From Peribacillus frigoritolerans (GTDB lineage Bacteria > Bacillota > Bacilli > Bacillales > DSM-1321), in the NCBI RefSeq assembly GCF_001636405.1, contig NZ_KV440950.1:4320778-4384777 (forward strand): a stretch of 64,000 nucleotides of DNA. The letters are read 5' to 3'. The translations under genes and the position numbers were made by a program. A model generated the notes under the pieces. The model saw only the letters and a program-made list of their open reading frames with translations. It was not told where the DNA came from and searched no databases. Below are positions 18,213-27,255 of the stretch, piece by piece (within the stretch, counting starts at the first letter, position 1; every line of letters begins with the position of its first letter).

Positions 18213-19304
18213 TTAATCCAATTTATACAGGTGGCTATTTATATACTTCGCACGGGCCTCAATGAATTTCAGGATGAATTCGGGCTCATCATCAAATTTC
18301 TCAATATTCCCCTTGATATATGGATCTTTTGATACATAAGGTCTTAATTGATCATGCATTTCCTGAATGATAGGTTTCATATAGTCCACGTTAAAATGAT
18401 TGTTCAAAATCTCCTTAAGAAGCTCTTGGTACCGGACACGAAATCCCCTTACATCAAGGATTCTAGCAGTCAATGTATTGAACCCCCCGATTCCCACATA
18501 ATCCTCTTCCATCACTTTCCCGTTAACATCCCTGCCCCATGTCGCATCATAATCCCATGGAATCATTTCAAATAGACCGGTATCTCCATTTCGATACAAA
18601 GCATAGTTATGAACGAACCCATCATAGTTTTGCGTGAATATGACACCGGCCAGCCAGCGCAGGTACTTTTCCACATCGACATATTTTACGATTTCCTTTT
18701 CAAAATCCACTCTTGAAATTGTATTGATTTGGAGGATCAGCTCTTGTAAATATAATTCCTCCTTTTCTGTCCCGCATTTTTTTTGATAGCCCATCTCCAA
18801 TGATTTTTTGATTCCTTTATCCAAATCGCTCATCAATGAGAAATTGGCATCACCATCCACTGCATAGAAAATGGCCCCCTTGGGGAGCCCCCTTTTCTTC
18901 AAATAATATTCATCCACCGATTCCAATTCGAGGTATATCCCTTCGTCCTTTCCGTTCATATTCAGGAAAACGAACTGGGAGTTCGGTGACAAGGTGCCTA
19001 TATCCGCAAAAAAGTCTAAAGATAATTTATTTCTTAGTAAAGATATATCTTTATATTCGGCATTTAAATGAACTTCCTTGGCATGCTTGAAAGTATTAGG
19101 TTTATAAAAGACTACATTATAGGATTTTTTGCGAAAACCCCGGATATGTGAGCCACGGTAAACAATATCAATCTCAAGTTTTTTTCCGTTAATTGTTAAC
19201 TTTGCCGGTAAAGGATCATTGCACCATATATCTCTGCGAAGTTCCATTAAATGAACTGGTGGTACATAAAGCTGGTACACAGGCACCTTCTTGTCAGAAT
19301 TCAT
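18213..19304 (-). CDS. cotH: CotH-family spore coat kinase-like protein
   Basis: 363 residues, like B. subtilis CotH. The kinase-like core is visible: YRGSHIRGFRKKSYNVVF, then NYDGFVHNYALYRNGDTG and the metal-binding IPWDYDATWGRD. CotH proteins phosphorylate coat proteins on serine during spore coat assembly. GAAGGGAAGGG precedes the ATG. The gene is alone. The cotB/cotG partners usually found beside cotH in B. subtilis are not here. Confidence 0.88.
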   Translation of the reverse strand: MNSDKKVPVYQLYVPPVHLMELRRDIWCNDPLPAKLTINGKKLEIDIVYRGSHIRGFRKKSYNVVFYKPNTFKHAKEVHLNAEYKDISLLRNKLSLDFFADIGTLSPNSQFVFLNMNGKDEGIYLELESVDEYYLKKRGLPKGAIFYAVDGDANFSLMSDLDKGIKKSLEMGYQKKCGTEKEELYLQELILQINTISRVDFEKEIVKYVDVEKYLRWLAGVIFTQNYDGFVHNYALYRNGDTGLFEMIPWDYDATWGRDVNGKVMEEDYVGIGGFNTLTARILDVRGFRVRYQELLKEILNNHFNVDYMKPIIQEMHDQLRPYVSKDPYIKGNIEKFDDEPEFILKFIEARAKYINSHLYKLD

Positions 19305-19452
19305 ATAACCCTTCCCTTCACTTTCCTATTAAATTATGGAAAAAAAGCGAAGGATGTCACCCTAAAAACACTATTTTTAAAAAGATTGGGGATTATCTTT
19401 AGCACATCACGTACAAGCAACATAGTTTAATGTATAGAAAGGGGGATTATAT

Positions 19453-19885
19453 ATGTCAGACATCATTCGTGACATACAAAATGCGGTGGATAGAGCCAAT
19501 TCCATGGGGTTAAGCGATTTCATGTTTAATGACCCACATCCAATAGGCAGACATTCACGTACAAGTAACAATAAAGGGTGCTCTTCTTGCAGCACTAAAC
19601 GTTGCATGGGCAGGAATCGGTCCACTCGTGGCACTCAAAGTCGCACGAGCAGTTCCACTTGCCGCACGCAAAGGCGCACAAGCAGGAATACTCATAGGGG
19701 GTCTTGCTGGAAACGATCAACTTCCGGAACGCAAAGGGGCTCTTGCTGGAAAAGGAGATCTACTTGCAGCAGACAAAGGCGCACAAGCAGAAACCGGTGC
19801 TCCTCCAACAACTGCAGATGGCTCTGCTGCAATAACTTTCGCAATAAACGGAAATGGTGCTTCTAGCATCTCGAATCCGTTTTAA
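19453..19885 (+). pseudogene. small hypothetical gene with an apparent frameshift
   Basis: AAAGGGGGATTATAT leads well into ATG 19453. The first frame reads MSDIIRDIQNAVDRANSMGL, then SDFMFNDPHPIGRHS, then degenerates into an Arg/Ser/Cys-rich run that looks like a shifted frame. The +1 frame, open from 19547, instead reads a well-formed alanine- and glycine-rich protein (ALLAALNVAWAGIGPLVALK and ILIGGLAGNDQLPERKG), ending AINGNGASSISNPF at 19885. Joining the two gives about 143 residues. Either one base was gained or lost between about 19547 and 19590, or the ribosome shifts there. The protein family is not recognised. A terminator follows. Confidence 0.6.
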
Positions 19886-19940
19886 TGCACAATCAATATT
19901 TTTCACTGGTCATTAAGCTTTACCTTAACGTTTTAAATAC

Positions 19941-19971
19941 AAAAAACTCGTCGTATAATGACGAGTTTTTG
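19941..19971 (+). terminator. terminator after the frameshifted small gene
   Basis: AAAAAACTCGTC...GACGAGTTTTTG hairpin with a T tail. Confidence 0.8.
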
Positions 19972-20077
19972 TGTTTTATAATTATCACGTTCAGTTATAA
20001 CCATCCAAATGTCTCTTTATACCTGCAACGGTTATTCCGACTCTAGCATAATCCTGTTTAGAACCTGTACCTATATT

Positions 20078-20116
20078 AAAAGGATCCTACCCTCTTACAT
20101 ACAGTAGGACCCTTTT
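20078..20116 (-). terminator. terminator of the CoA-transferase operon
   Basis: AAAAGGATCCTAC...GTAGGACCCTTTT hairpin just after the DUF3870 stop, with a T run on the minus strand. Confidence 0.7.
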
Positions 20117-20126
20117 CCGGTTTCAC

Positions 20127-20441
20127 TTATTTAACGGAGACCAATTCGAACTGTGCATACACATCCTTCAGCCCTGCTTGAATGGCTTGACAAGCCTTCC
20201 CACGATAATGAATTTGCACACGATCAATCAATTCTTCGATACCATCTTTCAGGCAATAACCGCGCAGCAGTTGACGGATGAATTCCCTTCCATGCTCTGT
20301 AGCAAGCGTACAGGAAGCCTCGACTATTACTCCATATTTAAAGTCAAGCTCCACCGTGATCGTGATTGAATCGTATATATTTCTCGCTGCCATCCCTTGT
20401 GGAAGTTTTGCATGCCCTGCAATAAAGTATGTGTTCATCAT
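20127..20441 (-). CDS. DUF3870-family protein
   Basis: 104 residues with the family start TYFIAGHAKLPQGMAARNIYD and ending FELVSVK. There is one cysteine pair (residues about 44 and 70). The function is unknown. It is the last gene of a three-gene operon after a family III CoA-transferase and an acyl-CoA dehydrogenase, 25 bases behind the latter, so a role in the same acid-degradation step is likely. The terminator at 20078-20116 closes the operon. Confidence 0.75.
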   Translation of the reverse strand: MMNTYFIAGHAKLPQGMAARNIYDSITITVELDFKYGVIVEASCTLATEHGREFIRQLLRGYCLKDGIEELIDRVQIHYRGKACQAIQAGLKDVYAQFELVSVK

Positions 20442-20466
20442 CTGATCTGATCTCCTCTATCTATAG

Positions 20467-21675
20467 TTAATGTACGGAAACTTGCTCGAAGGGCCATGCA
20501 GGCAATTGCTTGCGAAGCTCTTTATCTTGTCTATAGCCAAGTGCGTATTCACCCTGCATTACAGTATGAATCTCACGGGTTCCTTCGTAAATGACCGGAG
20601 CTTTTGAATTCCGCAGAAAACGTTCGACTGGATATTCATCCGAGTAGCCATAGGCACCATGAATTTGAACAGCATCATTGGCCGCTTCATTAGCAGCATT
20701 ACATGATATCCACTTGGCAAGTGATGTTTCCTTCGTATTCCTTTTTCCTTGATTTTTCAAGGTGCCCGCTTTAAAGACCAGCAATCTGGAAATCTCTAAA
20801 TTTGCTGTCATCTTGGCAATCATCTGTTGAACGAGCTGATGCCTGCCAATCTCTTTTCCGAATGTGCTTCGTTCATGGCAATACTTCAAGCTTGCTTCCA
20901 GGCTTGCTTCTATTAACCCTACAGCACCTGCGGCCACTGTAAACCGGCCGCTGTCCAATGCAGACATGGAAATTTTAAAGCCCTCACCTTCTTCACCAAG
21001 CCTATTCTCCACCGGAACTTTTACATCCGTTAAAAAGATCTCGCCTGTATTCCCGGCACGAATTCCCAATTTTCCTTTAATGGCTTTCGACTCCACTCCC
21101 TCGAAAGTCCGTTCCACGATAAAGGCAGTGATTCCCCTTGAACCGGCTTCATGATCCGTCTTGGCGAAAATGAGGAAATGATCTGCATAATCACAGAGCG
21201 AAATCCATGTTTTTGACCCGTTCAATATATAATGGTCCCCAACACGTTTTGCCGTTGATTTCATCGCCGCTACATCAGACCCTGCATTCGGTTCAGTCAG
21301 CCCAAAAGCACCAATCTTGATTCCTTTTGCCTGGGGTACTAAATATTTCTGTTTTTGTTCTTCCGTCCCCCATTGAAGCAGGGTCATGCTATTCAACCCT
21401 GTATGTACAGAAACTGCAGTTCGGTAAGCCGTATCTCCCCGCTCCAGCTCTTCACAAACGATGGCTAGGGTATTATAATCCATTCCGACCCCGCCATACT
21501 CTTCGGGTATACACACGCCCATCAACTGCAATTCAGCTAACCTTTTTAAAATATGCGGCTGGAATTGACCTTGCCTATCCCACTCTTGAATATATGGAAT
21601 GATTTCCTTATCCACAAATTTCCTTACCACTTTCTTCACACTTTGCTGCTCTTCTGTTAATTCGAAATTCATCAT
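20467..21675 (-). CDS. acyl-CoA dehydrogenase, glutaryl-CoA dehydrogenase-like
   Basis: 402 residues. FAD-binding motifs FGLTEPNAGSDVAAM and KTWISLCDYAD are present. The catalytic base glutamate lies in VIYEGTREIHTVMQGEYALG at the C-terminus, where glutaryl-CoA dehydrogenase has its own. It oxidises an acyl-CoA at C2-C3 with electrons passing to ETF. AGGAGG lies seven bases before the ATG. It is paired with a family III CoA-transferase upstream. In known systems (GCDH with SUGCT in animals and many bacteria) this pair activates and oxidises glutarate. The substrate here is inferred. Confidence 0.87.
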   Translation of the reverse strand: MMNFELTEEQQSVKKVVRKFVDKEIIPYIQEWDRQGQFQPHILKRLAELQLMGVCIPEEYGGVGMDYNTLAIVCEELERGDTAYRTAVSVHTGLNSMTLLQWGTEEQKQKYLVPQAKGIKIGAFGLTEPNAGSDVAAMKSTAKRVGDHYILNGSKTWISLCDYADHFLIFAKTDHEAGSRGITAFIVERTFEGVESKAIKGKLGIRAGNTGEIFLTDVKVPVENRLGEEGEGFKISMSALDSGRFTVAAGAVGLIEASLEASLKYCHERSTFGKEIGRHQLVQQMIAKMTANLEISRLLVFKAGTLKNQGKRNTKETSLAKWISCNAANEAANDAVQIHGAYGYSDEYPVERFLRNSKAPVIYEGTREIHTVMQGEYALGYRQDKELRKQLPAWPFEQVSVH

Positions 21676-21686
21676 TAAAATTCCTC

Positions 21687-22874
21687 CTAAATAATTTTAT
21701 TTTCCTTGAATTTGCTTATTTGATCTGGACTATATCCTATTTCAGCCAAAATGGAATCGGTATGCTCGCCATAGAGAGGCGGATGCTTTCTCATGGTAAC
21801 CGGTGTTTTTGAAAGGTTCAGGGGAGATCCCGTCACTTTCAGATCTTCGATTGTGGGATGCTCCATGCTCACCAACATGCCTCTTGCGATGATTTGCGGA
21901 TCCTCGAACATCTCTGCTATATCATTAATCGGACCATTCGGTATCCCTGCATCATCAAACAGCCTTTTCCATTCCTTCTTTGTCTTACCTCTCAACGAAT
22001 CCTCTATTATCGGTATTAATTCTTCCTTGTTTTGCAAACGTTTTTCATTATGTTTAAACTGTTCCTGTTCCGCTAAATCAGGTCTGCCTATAACGGTTGA
22101 AAATCTCCTGAACTGATCATCATTTCCCACAGCCACGACAAGCTCTCCATCCCTTGTCCCGAACGTCTGGTATGGAACGATATTTGGATGTTGGTTCCCC
22201 ATTCTTTCAGGGGTCAAGCCACTGAATAAATAGTTGCTGGCGACATTCACCAATGAAGAAACCTGACAATCCATCAATGAAATATCAATTTCCTGTCCTT
22301 CCCCCAATTTATCCCTATGATGTAAAGCGGATAAAATGCCAATGCATGTATACAAGCCAGTCAATATGTCAGCTATGGCCACTCCGACCTTCACGGGACT
22401 CCCATCTTTCTCTCCGGTGATGCTCATCAAACCACTCATCGCTTGAATGATATAGTCATAGCCAGGCAAATCCTTATAAGGACCGGTTAAACCAAATCCT
22501 GTAATCGAGGCCATGATCAGGTTGGGGTTGATTTCCTTTAAATCCTCATAACCCAACCCCAGTTTTCCCAAAGTGCCTGTCTTGAAATTTTGAATCACTA
22601 TATCCCCTGAAGCCACCAACTTCCGGAAAATCTCTTTTCCTTCCTCAGATTTTAAATTCAAGGTCATGCTTTGCTTATTTCGATTTGCACATAAATAGTA
22701 AGCGCTTTCTCCTTCGGCGAATGGCGGCCCCCACCCTCTCGTTTCATCCCCTGATTCATGATGCTCGATTTTAATGACATCGGCACCCAAATCGCCGAGA
22801 ATCATTGAACAAAACGGCCCCGCCAAAACGCGGGATACATCGATAATCCTGACTCCCTCCAAAGCTCCATTCAT
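21687..22874 (-). CDS. CaiB/BaiF family III CoA-transferase
   Basis: About 395 residues. It begins MNGALEGVRIIDVSRVLAGP and continues with the LGADVIKIEHHESGDETRGW block. The catalytic aspartate lies in DISLMDCQVS. These enzymes move CoA between carboxylic acids through an aspartyl-CoA intermediate. The ATG at 22874 is preferred because AAAGGGGTG is placed well before it. It is the first gene of the operon with acyl-CoA dehydrogenase (12-base gap) and DUF3870. A succinyl-CoA:glutarate transferase role is the best guess from this pairing. Confidence 0.87.
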   Translation of the reverse strand: MNGALEGVRIIDVSRVLAGPFCSMILGDLGADVIKIEHHESGDETRGWGPPFAEGESAYYLCANRNKQSMTLNLKSEEGKEIFRKLVASGDIVIQNFKTGTLGKLGLGYEDLKEINPNLIMASITGFGLTGPYKDLPGYDYIIQAMSGLMSITGEKDGSPVKVGVAIADILTGLYTCIGILSALHHRDKLGEGQEIDISLMDCQVSSLVNVASNYLFSGLTPERMGNQHPNIVPYQTFGTRDGELVVAVGNDDQFRRFSTVIGRPDLAEQEQFKHNEKRLQNKEELIPIIEDSLRGKTKKEWKRLFDDAGIPNGPINDIAEMFEDPQIIARGMLVSMEHPTIEDLKVTGSPLNLSKTPVTMRKHPPLYGEHTDSILAEIGYSPDQISKFKENKII

Positions 22875-23319
22875 ATCATCACCCCTTTCAAACTGTCGTG
22901 GATACACAAAAAAGAGCCAGTAAAACCAACAATGTCATTACATTGAATGTTTCACTGACCCTTATCCACGAACTGTCTTCCTGCAAAGGAAGATCAAGTG
23001 AACCAAGTCAATTTTTATGGATTCCAGTTTTTTATGTCAAGCCGGCCATGCAACAAGGTAACTTGTTGTCATCGGTTTGGTAAATTAAGTATAGTTGCAT
23101 TTTTTGAATTTTGCAATAATTTTGTTTGAGTGTTTTATTACATCTGTTCCGTATACTTTCCGTATGCTTCAGGACTCCCCCCCCATCCAAAGTAATCGGA
23201 ATTGCCTTTATTCGTTTGGCATGTGATGATTGAATAGGTATAACTGTCAATATATGAATTTTACATAATTATCAATTGTCACTCGGCAGACAAGGAAAGG
23301 TTAAAAAGGGGATGGCGCT
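22875..23319. other. divergent intergenic region with no supported gene
   Basis: 445 bases between the CoA-transferase and nrnA. Short reading frames on both strands lack ribosome sites. One carries an eight-C run (about 23176-23183). It presumably contains both promoters; I see no riboswitch or convincing operator. Confidence 0.5.
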
Positions 23320-24258
23320 ATGGACAATAAAAAAATGGAAATAATCGAAGCGTTCAAGAAATACCACACAATCATCATTCATCGTCATGTAAATCCGGAC
23401 CCGGATGCATTGGGATCACAACTCGGTTTAAAGAAGCTATTGAAGCACTCCTGCCCTTCTAAAGAAGTCTATGCGGTAGGCGAGGAAGTGGATAAGCTTC
23501 TATTCATAGGTGATATGGATGTCATTTCCGATAACAAATACAAAGATGCCTTAGTGATTGTTTGTGATACTGCCAACATTTCACGGATCAGTGATTCCCG
23601 ATATGATCATGGAGACATGCTGATCAAAATTGACCACCACCCCGAATACGAACAATTCGGTGACATTTCTTGGGTCGACCCTTCTTATAGCTCTGCAAGT
23701 GAAATGCTTGTTGATTTATTCTTGGAATTTCCAGAAGGCTTCATCATGAATAAAGAAGCGGCTAAATCTTTTTATGCAGGAATACTTAGTGATACAGGGA
23801 ATTTCACGAATGGGAATACCACTCCCAGGACATTAAAAATGGTTTCGCACTTAAGAACCTATAATATTCAGCCAGAAAGAATCCATAACAGCCTTAATGT
23901 TAAGGCGAAAAACGCTTCCAGACTTCAAAAAGACATTCTCATGAGCTTCAAGGTAACCGATAAAGGGGTAGCTTACTTCATTATAACGGACGAGCTTTTA
24001 AATATGTATGGTGTGGATCGACTCGAAGCTTCGAATTTAGTCAATACGCTATCAAGTGTCAGGGACAATAAAATCTGGGCTTTCTTCATCGAATACCCTT
24101 CTGAAATCCGTGTCAGGATACGTTCACGGAATATTCCCATCGCATCAGTCGCACGTCAATTCAATGGTGGAGGACATTCACTGGCTTCAGGCGCTACCAT
24201 CCATTCCTGGGAGGAGGTTGATCATGTTATCCAAGCATTGGATCAGGTCTGTCCATAA
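23320..24258 (+). CDS. nrnA: DHH-family oligoribonuclease/pAp phosphatase
   Basis: 312 residues, matching B. subtilis NrnA (313). The DHH motifs can be followed: HRHVNPDPDALGSQ, VCDTANISR, then IDHHPEYEQFGD. The DHHA1 domain ends with GGGHSLASGA. NrnA degrades short RNAs of a few nucleotides and dephosphorylates 3'-phosphoadenosine 5'-phosphate in the cytoplasm, using Mn2+. AAAAAGGGGATGG precedes the ATG. It is monocistronic and converges on the ABC-transporter operon. Confidence 0.88.
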   Translation: MDNKKMEIIEAFKKYHTIIIHRHVNPDPDALGSQLGLKKLLKHSCPSKEVYAVGEEVDKLLFIGDMDVISDNKYKDALVIVCDTANISRISDSRYDHGDMLIKIDHHPEYEQFGDISWVDPSYSSASEMLVDLFLEFPEGFIMNKEAAKSFYAGILSDTGNFTNGNTTPRTLKMVSHLRTYNIQPERIHNSLNVKAKNASRLQKDILMSFKVTDKGVAYFIITDELLNMYGVDRLEASNLVNTLSSVRDNKIWAFFIEYPSEIRVRIRSRNIPIASVARQFNGGGHSLASGATIHSWEEVDHVIQALDQVCP

Positions 24259-24334
24259 CAGGGAGTTCATGACCTGAGGTGTTTATATCAGGATTATTTC
24301 CCCGCTTAATTAAAATGGATAAATCCGGCCATTT

Positions 24335-24370
24335 AAAAAAAGCGCCAAAGCCAGGATGGCTGAGGCGCTT
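24335..24370 (-). terminator. terminator of the ABC-transporter operon
   Basis: AAGCGCCTCAGCC...GGCTTTGGCGCTT hairpin followed by seven T on the minus strand. Confidence 0.8.
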
Positions 24371-24382
24371 GCTTGTTTCCAT

Positions 24383-25399
24383 TTATTTGGACACTTCTTC
24401 AAGAATTGATAAATCGATCATGCCTTTTATATCACTGCTAGGGATATAACCGGCTTCCTTGCTTATGTCGGCCATTTCTTGAATGACTTGCTCATTAACT
24501 TCTGTTGTCACTTCAAGGCGTGAAAATGCTGAAGCCACTTCTTCTTTGCTTAATTCTTTTCCAGTCAGTTCCTTCAAATGCTTAATGACCAGTTCTTGGC
24601 TTTCTTCAGGGTTTTCCTGTATGAACTTCACCGCTTTATCATGAGCTTTCAAATAGGAAGCAGCGAGCCCTTTTTTATCCAAGAACTTCTGGCTTGCAGC
24701 CACTACCGTGTTGGGTGAATCTTTTCCCCATGCAAATTGATCCCAGTCAAGCACCAGCTTTCCTTTTGCCTGGTTTTCCAATACATACCCCCATGGTTCC
24801 TGGGTCGCTGCTGCATCGACAGACTTTTGAACAAAAAGGGCGGTTGTGTCAGCAGGTGCTGCCGCATACAGTTCAACTGTCCCCCCATTTGTAGTCGGTT
24901 TTAAATCTACATCTTGAAGGGCCTTCCTAAGCATGACATCCTGTGTGCTTCCAATGACGGGAATCGCTACCTTTTTACCGGCCAAATCTTTTAAATCCGT
25001 TACCTTGCTGCCTTCGCTAGCCACAAGTACGGCACCTCCATTAACAGCCCCGGAGATCAGGTGGTATTCAGGGTTTTTCACGTAAAAGTTAAGCAATGGA
25101 CCAGGCCCGACCGTTCCGACATCAATGGCGTTTGTGGCCATTGCTTCCATGAATAATCCTCCATTGGCCACTGTTTTGGTTTCAATCTTGACATCTTTAC
25201 CGAACTCTTCTTCGAAAAAGCCTTTTTCAAGTGCAATGATCGTTGCACTGTGGGTTAGGTTAGGAAAATAACCAATTTTCACCGATTTCCCCCCGGACCC
25301 TTCCCCTTCTTCATCATTACTGCTGGATTGAGTGCATCCGCTAACTATTCCGATTAACAATACAGACAGAATAAGGGTAAAGAATGATTTTTTCAGCAT
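24383..25399 (-). CDS. ABC transporter substrate-binding lipoprotein (sulfonate/taurine/nitrate type)
   Basis: 338 residues. A lipoprotein signal peptide ends in the lipobox GIVSGC. The mature part starts with an acidic linker and KIGYFPNLTHSATIIALEKG, typical of the SsuA/TauA/NMT1-type periplasmic-binding fold. ETKTVANGGLFMEAMATNAI is the usual ligand-cleft region. It should be anchored outside the membrane and deliver an aliphatic sulfonate or similar small molecule. It is the third gene after ATPase and permease. AAAGGAGAG precedes the ATG. The exact ligand is not evident. Confidence 0.87.
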   Translation of the reverse strand: MLKKSFFTLILSVLLIGIVSGCTQSSSNDEEGEGSGGKSVKIGYFPNLTHSATIIALEKGFFEEEFGKDVKIETKTVANGGLFMEAMATNAIDVGTVGPGPLLNFYVKNPEYHLISGAVNGGAVLVASEGSKVTDLKDLAGKKVAIPVIGSTQDVMLRKALQDVDLKPTTNGGTVELYAAAPADTTALFVQKSVDAAATQEPWGYVLENQAKGKLVLDWDQFAWGKDSPNTVVAASQKFLDKKGLAASYLKAHDKAVKFIQENPEESQELVIKHLKELTGKELSKEEVASAFSRLEVTTEVNEQVIQEMADISKEAGYIPSSDIKGMIDLSILEEVSK

Positions 25400-25440
25400 A
25401 TTTTTCTCTCCTTTATAACTAGTATTTTATTAAACTACCG

Positions 25441-26193
25441 TTACTTCACTCCCCATTTCAGTTGAACATTACGTTCAAGACGGGAGAAGACGACATTATC
25501 CACGATTGTTCCGATGATTGCGATGATGATCATCACGGAGATGACCAAATCCATTTGTCCAAGTGATCTTCCCATTTCCAGCAATTGGCCAAGACCGCCT
25601 CCCCCGCCAAGTAATTCACCTGCCATCAATGCACGCCAGGAAAAGGCCCATGCAATTCGGAGACCGGATATTATTTGCGGGACGGATGCTGGTAAAATCA
25701 CCGTGCGAAGAAAATGAAATCCGGTCGATCCATATGTTTTGGCAACCCGCTGATACAACTGGGGTACATTCCGGAAGCCACTTGTTGCATTAACCGTCAT
25801 CGTCCAAGTTGCGCCGATGGTGACGATGAAGAGGATCGAAAAATCATTCAATCCAAACCAAATGATCGCTAAAGGAAACCACACGATACTCGGAATGGAC
25901 TGTAAAGCCGTCACGACGAATCCTAAAGTATCTTCGACCAATTTAAAGCGCCAAATGAAATATCCTAATATCAGACCTACTATAATCGCAATCATAAAGC
26001 CGATCAGGATACGGCCAAGGCTTTTTCCGATGGCTTCGGTTATTTGTCCGCTCATCAGTCCCTTAAACAGAGTTTCCAAAACCTGAGTCAGGCTCGGGAA
26101 CATGAAATCCGGAAGACTGGAAAGTCTAGATGTGACTTCCCATATCCCCGCTATCATCGCGATGAATATGATTCGTCTTAAAGCTGTAATCAT
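25441..26193 (-). CDS. ABC transporter permease (SsuC/TauC type)
   Basis: 250 residues with six membrane helices. The EAA loop that docks to the ATPase reads YGSTGFHFLRTVILPASVPQ, then IISGLRIAWAFSWRALMAGE, characteristic of SsuC/TauC permeases. GGAGG lies nine bases before the ATG. Its start lies inside the end of the ATPase gene, a 68-base overlap in a different frame, which suggests translational coupling. Confidence 0.88.
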   Translation of the reverse strand: MITALRRIIFIAMIAGIWEVTSRLSSLPDFMFPSLTQVLETLFKGLMSGQITEAIGKSLGRILIGFMIAIIVGLILGYFIWRFKLVEDTLGFVVTALQSIPSIVWFPLAIIWFGLNDFSILFIVTIGATWTMTVNATSGFRNVPQLYQRVAKTYGSTGFHFLRTVILPASVPQIISGLRIAWAFSWRALMAGELLGGGGGLGQLLEMGRSLGQMDLVISVMIIIAIIGTIVDNVVFSRLERNVQLKWGVK

Positions 26194-26968
26194 TCCCCAT
26201 TTCCTCCTTCAGCACTTTTTCAATTTCCTCCTGCAAAATCGATAGAACCCTTTGTTCTGTATGCAAAGTTACACTATCCGGCATAACTCCATCTTTCATG
26301 GAAGGAACGGAAATCGTCTCTTTGATTTTCCCGGGACGGGTAGCAAAGACGATAATTTTTTCGGAAAGCTGAACAGCCTCGCGAATATTATGGGTAACGA
26401 AAAAGATCGTCACTTTAGTTTTTCTCCAGATTTCGAGCAGCTCTTTATGCAAAACCATCCTCGTTTGCTCATCAAGTGCGGAGAATGGCTCATCCATCAA
26501 CAGGATATCCGGTTCCATCACCAACGCTCTTGCGATGGCTACCCTTTGTTTCATTCCTCCTGAGAGTTGATGAGGATAGGAGTCAACATATCGGCTGAGG
26601 TGAACCATCTTTAAAATGTCCAATGCCTTGGCTTTTGCCTCTTCTTTGGGCATTTTCTTTAACTTCAATCCGTATGTAACATTTTCAAGTACTGTCAGCC
26701 AAGGAAATAACCCCGCCTCCTGAAACACGACAACCCGTTCCGGACCTGGCTTCACCACTTTTTTCCCAGCTACACGTATTTCACCTGTATCTGCCTTATC
26801 GAGGCCGGCAATCAGATAAAGGAGCGTGGATTTACCACATCCTGAAGGTCCGACGATCGAAACGAAGCTTCCTTTCTCGACCTCTATGTTTATCTTATCG
26901 AGCACCTTTATGCTTTCTTTCTTTTCATTCTTAAAACTTTTTTCAATGCCATCTATTGTTAAATACAT
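26126..26968 (-). CDS. ABC transporter ATP-binding protein (SsuB/TauB type)
   Basis: 280 residues. It has Walker A GPSGCGKST, Q-loop FQEAGLFPWLTVLENV, signature LSGGMKQRVAIARAL, Walker B ILLMDEPFSALD and H-loop THN. It energises import by the permease and binding protein that follow. The C-terminus is longer than usual: about 23 residues after EEMGND extend through the permease start, giving the 68-base overlap. GGGGTGACTTT precedes the ATG. A strong promoter lies about 55 bases upstream. Confidence 0.88.
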   Translation of the reverse strand: MYLTIDGIEKSFKNEKKESIKVLDKINIEVEKGSFVSIVGPSGCGKSTLLYLIAGLDKADTGEIRVAGKKVVKPGPERVVVFQEAGLFPWLTVLENVTYGLKLKKMPKEEAKAKALDILKMVHLSRYVDSYPHQLSGGMKQRVAIARALVMEPDILLMDEPFSALDEQTRMVLHKELLEIWRKTKVTIFFVTHNIREAVQLSEKIIVFATRPGKIKETISVPSMKDGVMPDSVTLHTEQRVLSILQEEIEKVLKEEMGNDYSFKTNHIHRDDSGDMGSHI

Positions 26969-27018
26969 AAAGTCACCCCACTTTTATATCGCATCGATTT
27001 ACTAAACATTATTTCTTA

Positions 27019-27047
27019 ATAATGATTAATCCAATGGTTTTTGTCAA
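27019..27047 (-). promoter_or_regulatory. sigma-A-type promoter of the ABC-transporter operon
   Basis: On the minus strand a perfect -35 TTGACA (27047-27042) is followed by a 17-base spacer and CATTAT (27024-27019). No S-box or other riboswitch is visible in the leader. Confidence 0.6.
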
Positions 27048-27162
27048 CTATAAAAATGCAAAAATTCTAATTTATCGGTATCTTTTTATTCAACTGTCAA
27101 TGTATTGATGAATATTCCAAACCTACATAAAAATACATATCATAAATACCATTCAGCAAATA

Positions 27163-27194
27163 AAAAAACCCGAGCCCCTTTTAAGGGTTCAGGC
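27163..27194 (-). terminator. terminator of the YhgE/Pip gene
   Basis: CCTGAACCC...GGGGCTCGGG hairpin with a seven-T tail on the minus strand. Confidence 0.7.
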
Positions 27195-27255
27195 TGAATA
27201 TATCCATAATTTTCAACTTCAGTTAACCGCGGTCACCAACACTCTTTCAATTCCC

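Noticed and set aside
22898..23250. Short frames on both strands between the CoA-transferase and nrnA
   Set aside because: No ribosome sites, no conserved motifs, and one includes an eight-C run; better seen as promoter region.
26969..27041. S-box/SAM riboswitch before the sulfonate-type ABC operon
   Set aside because: The leader after the promoter is too short and shows no S-box helices or terminator/antiterminator pair.
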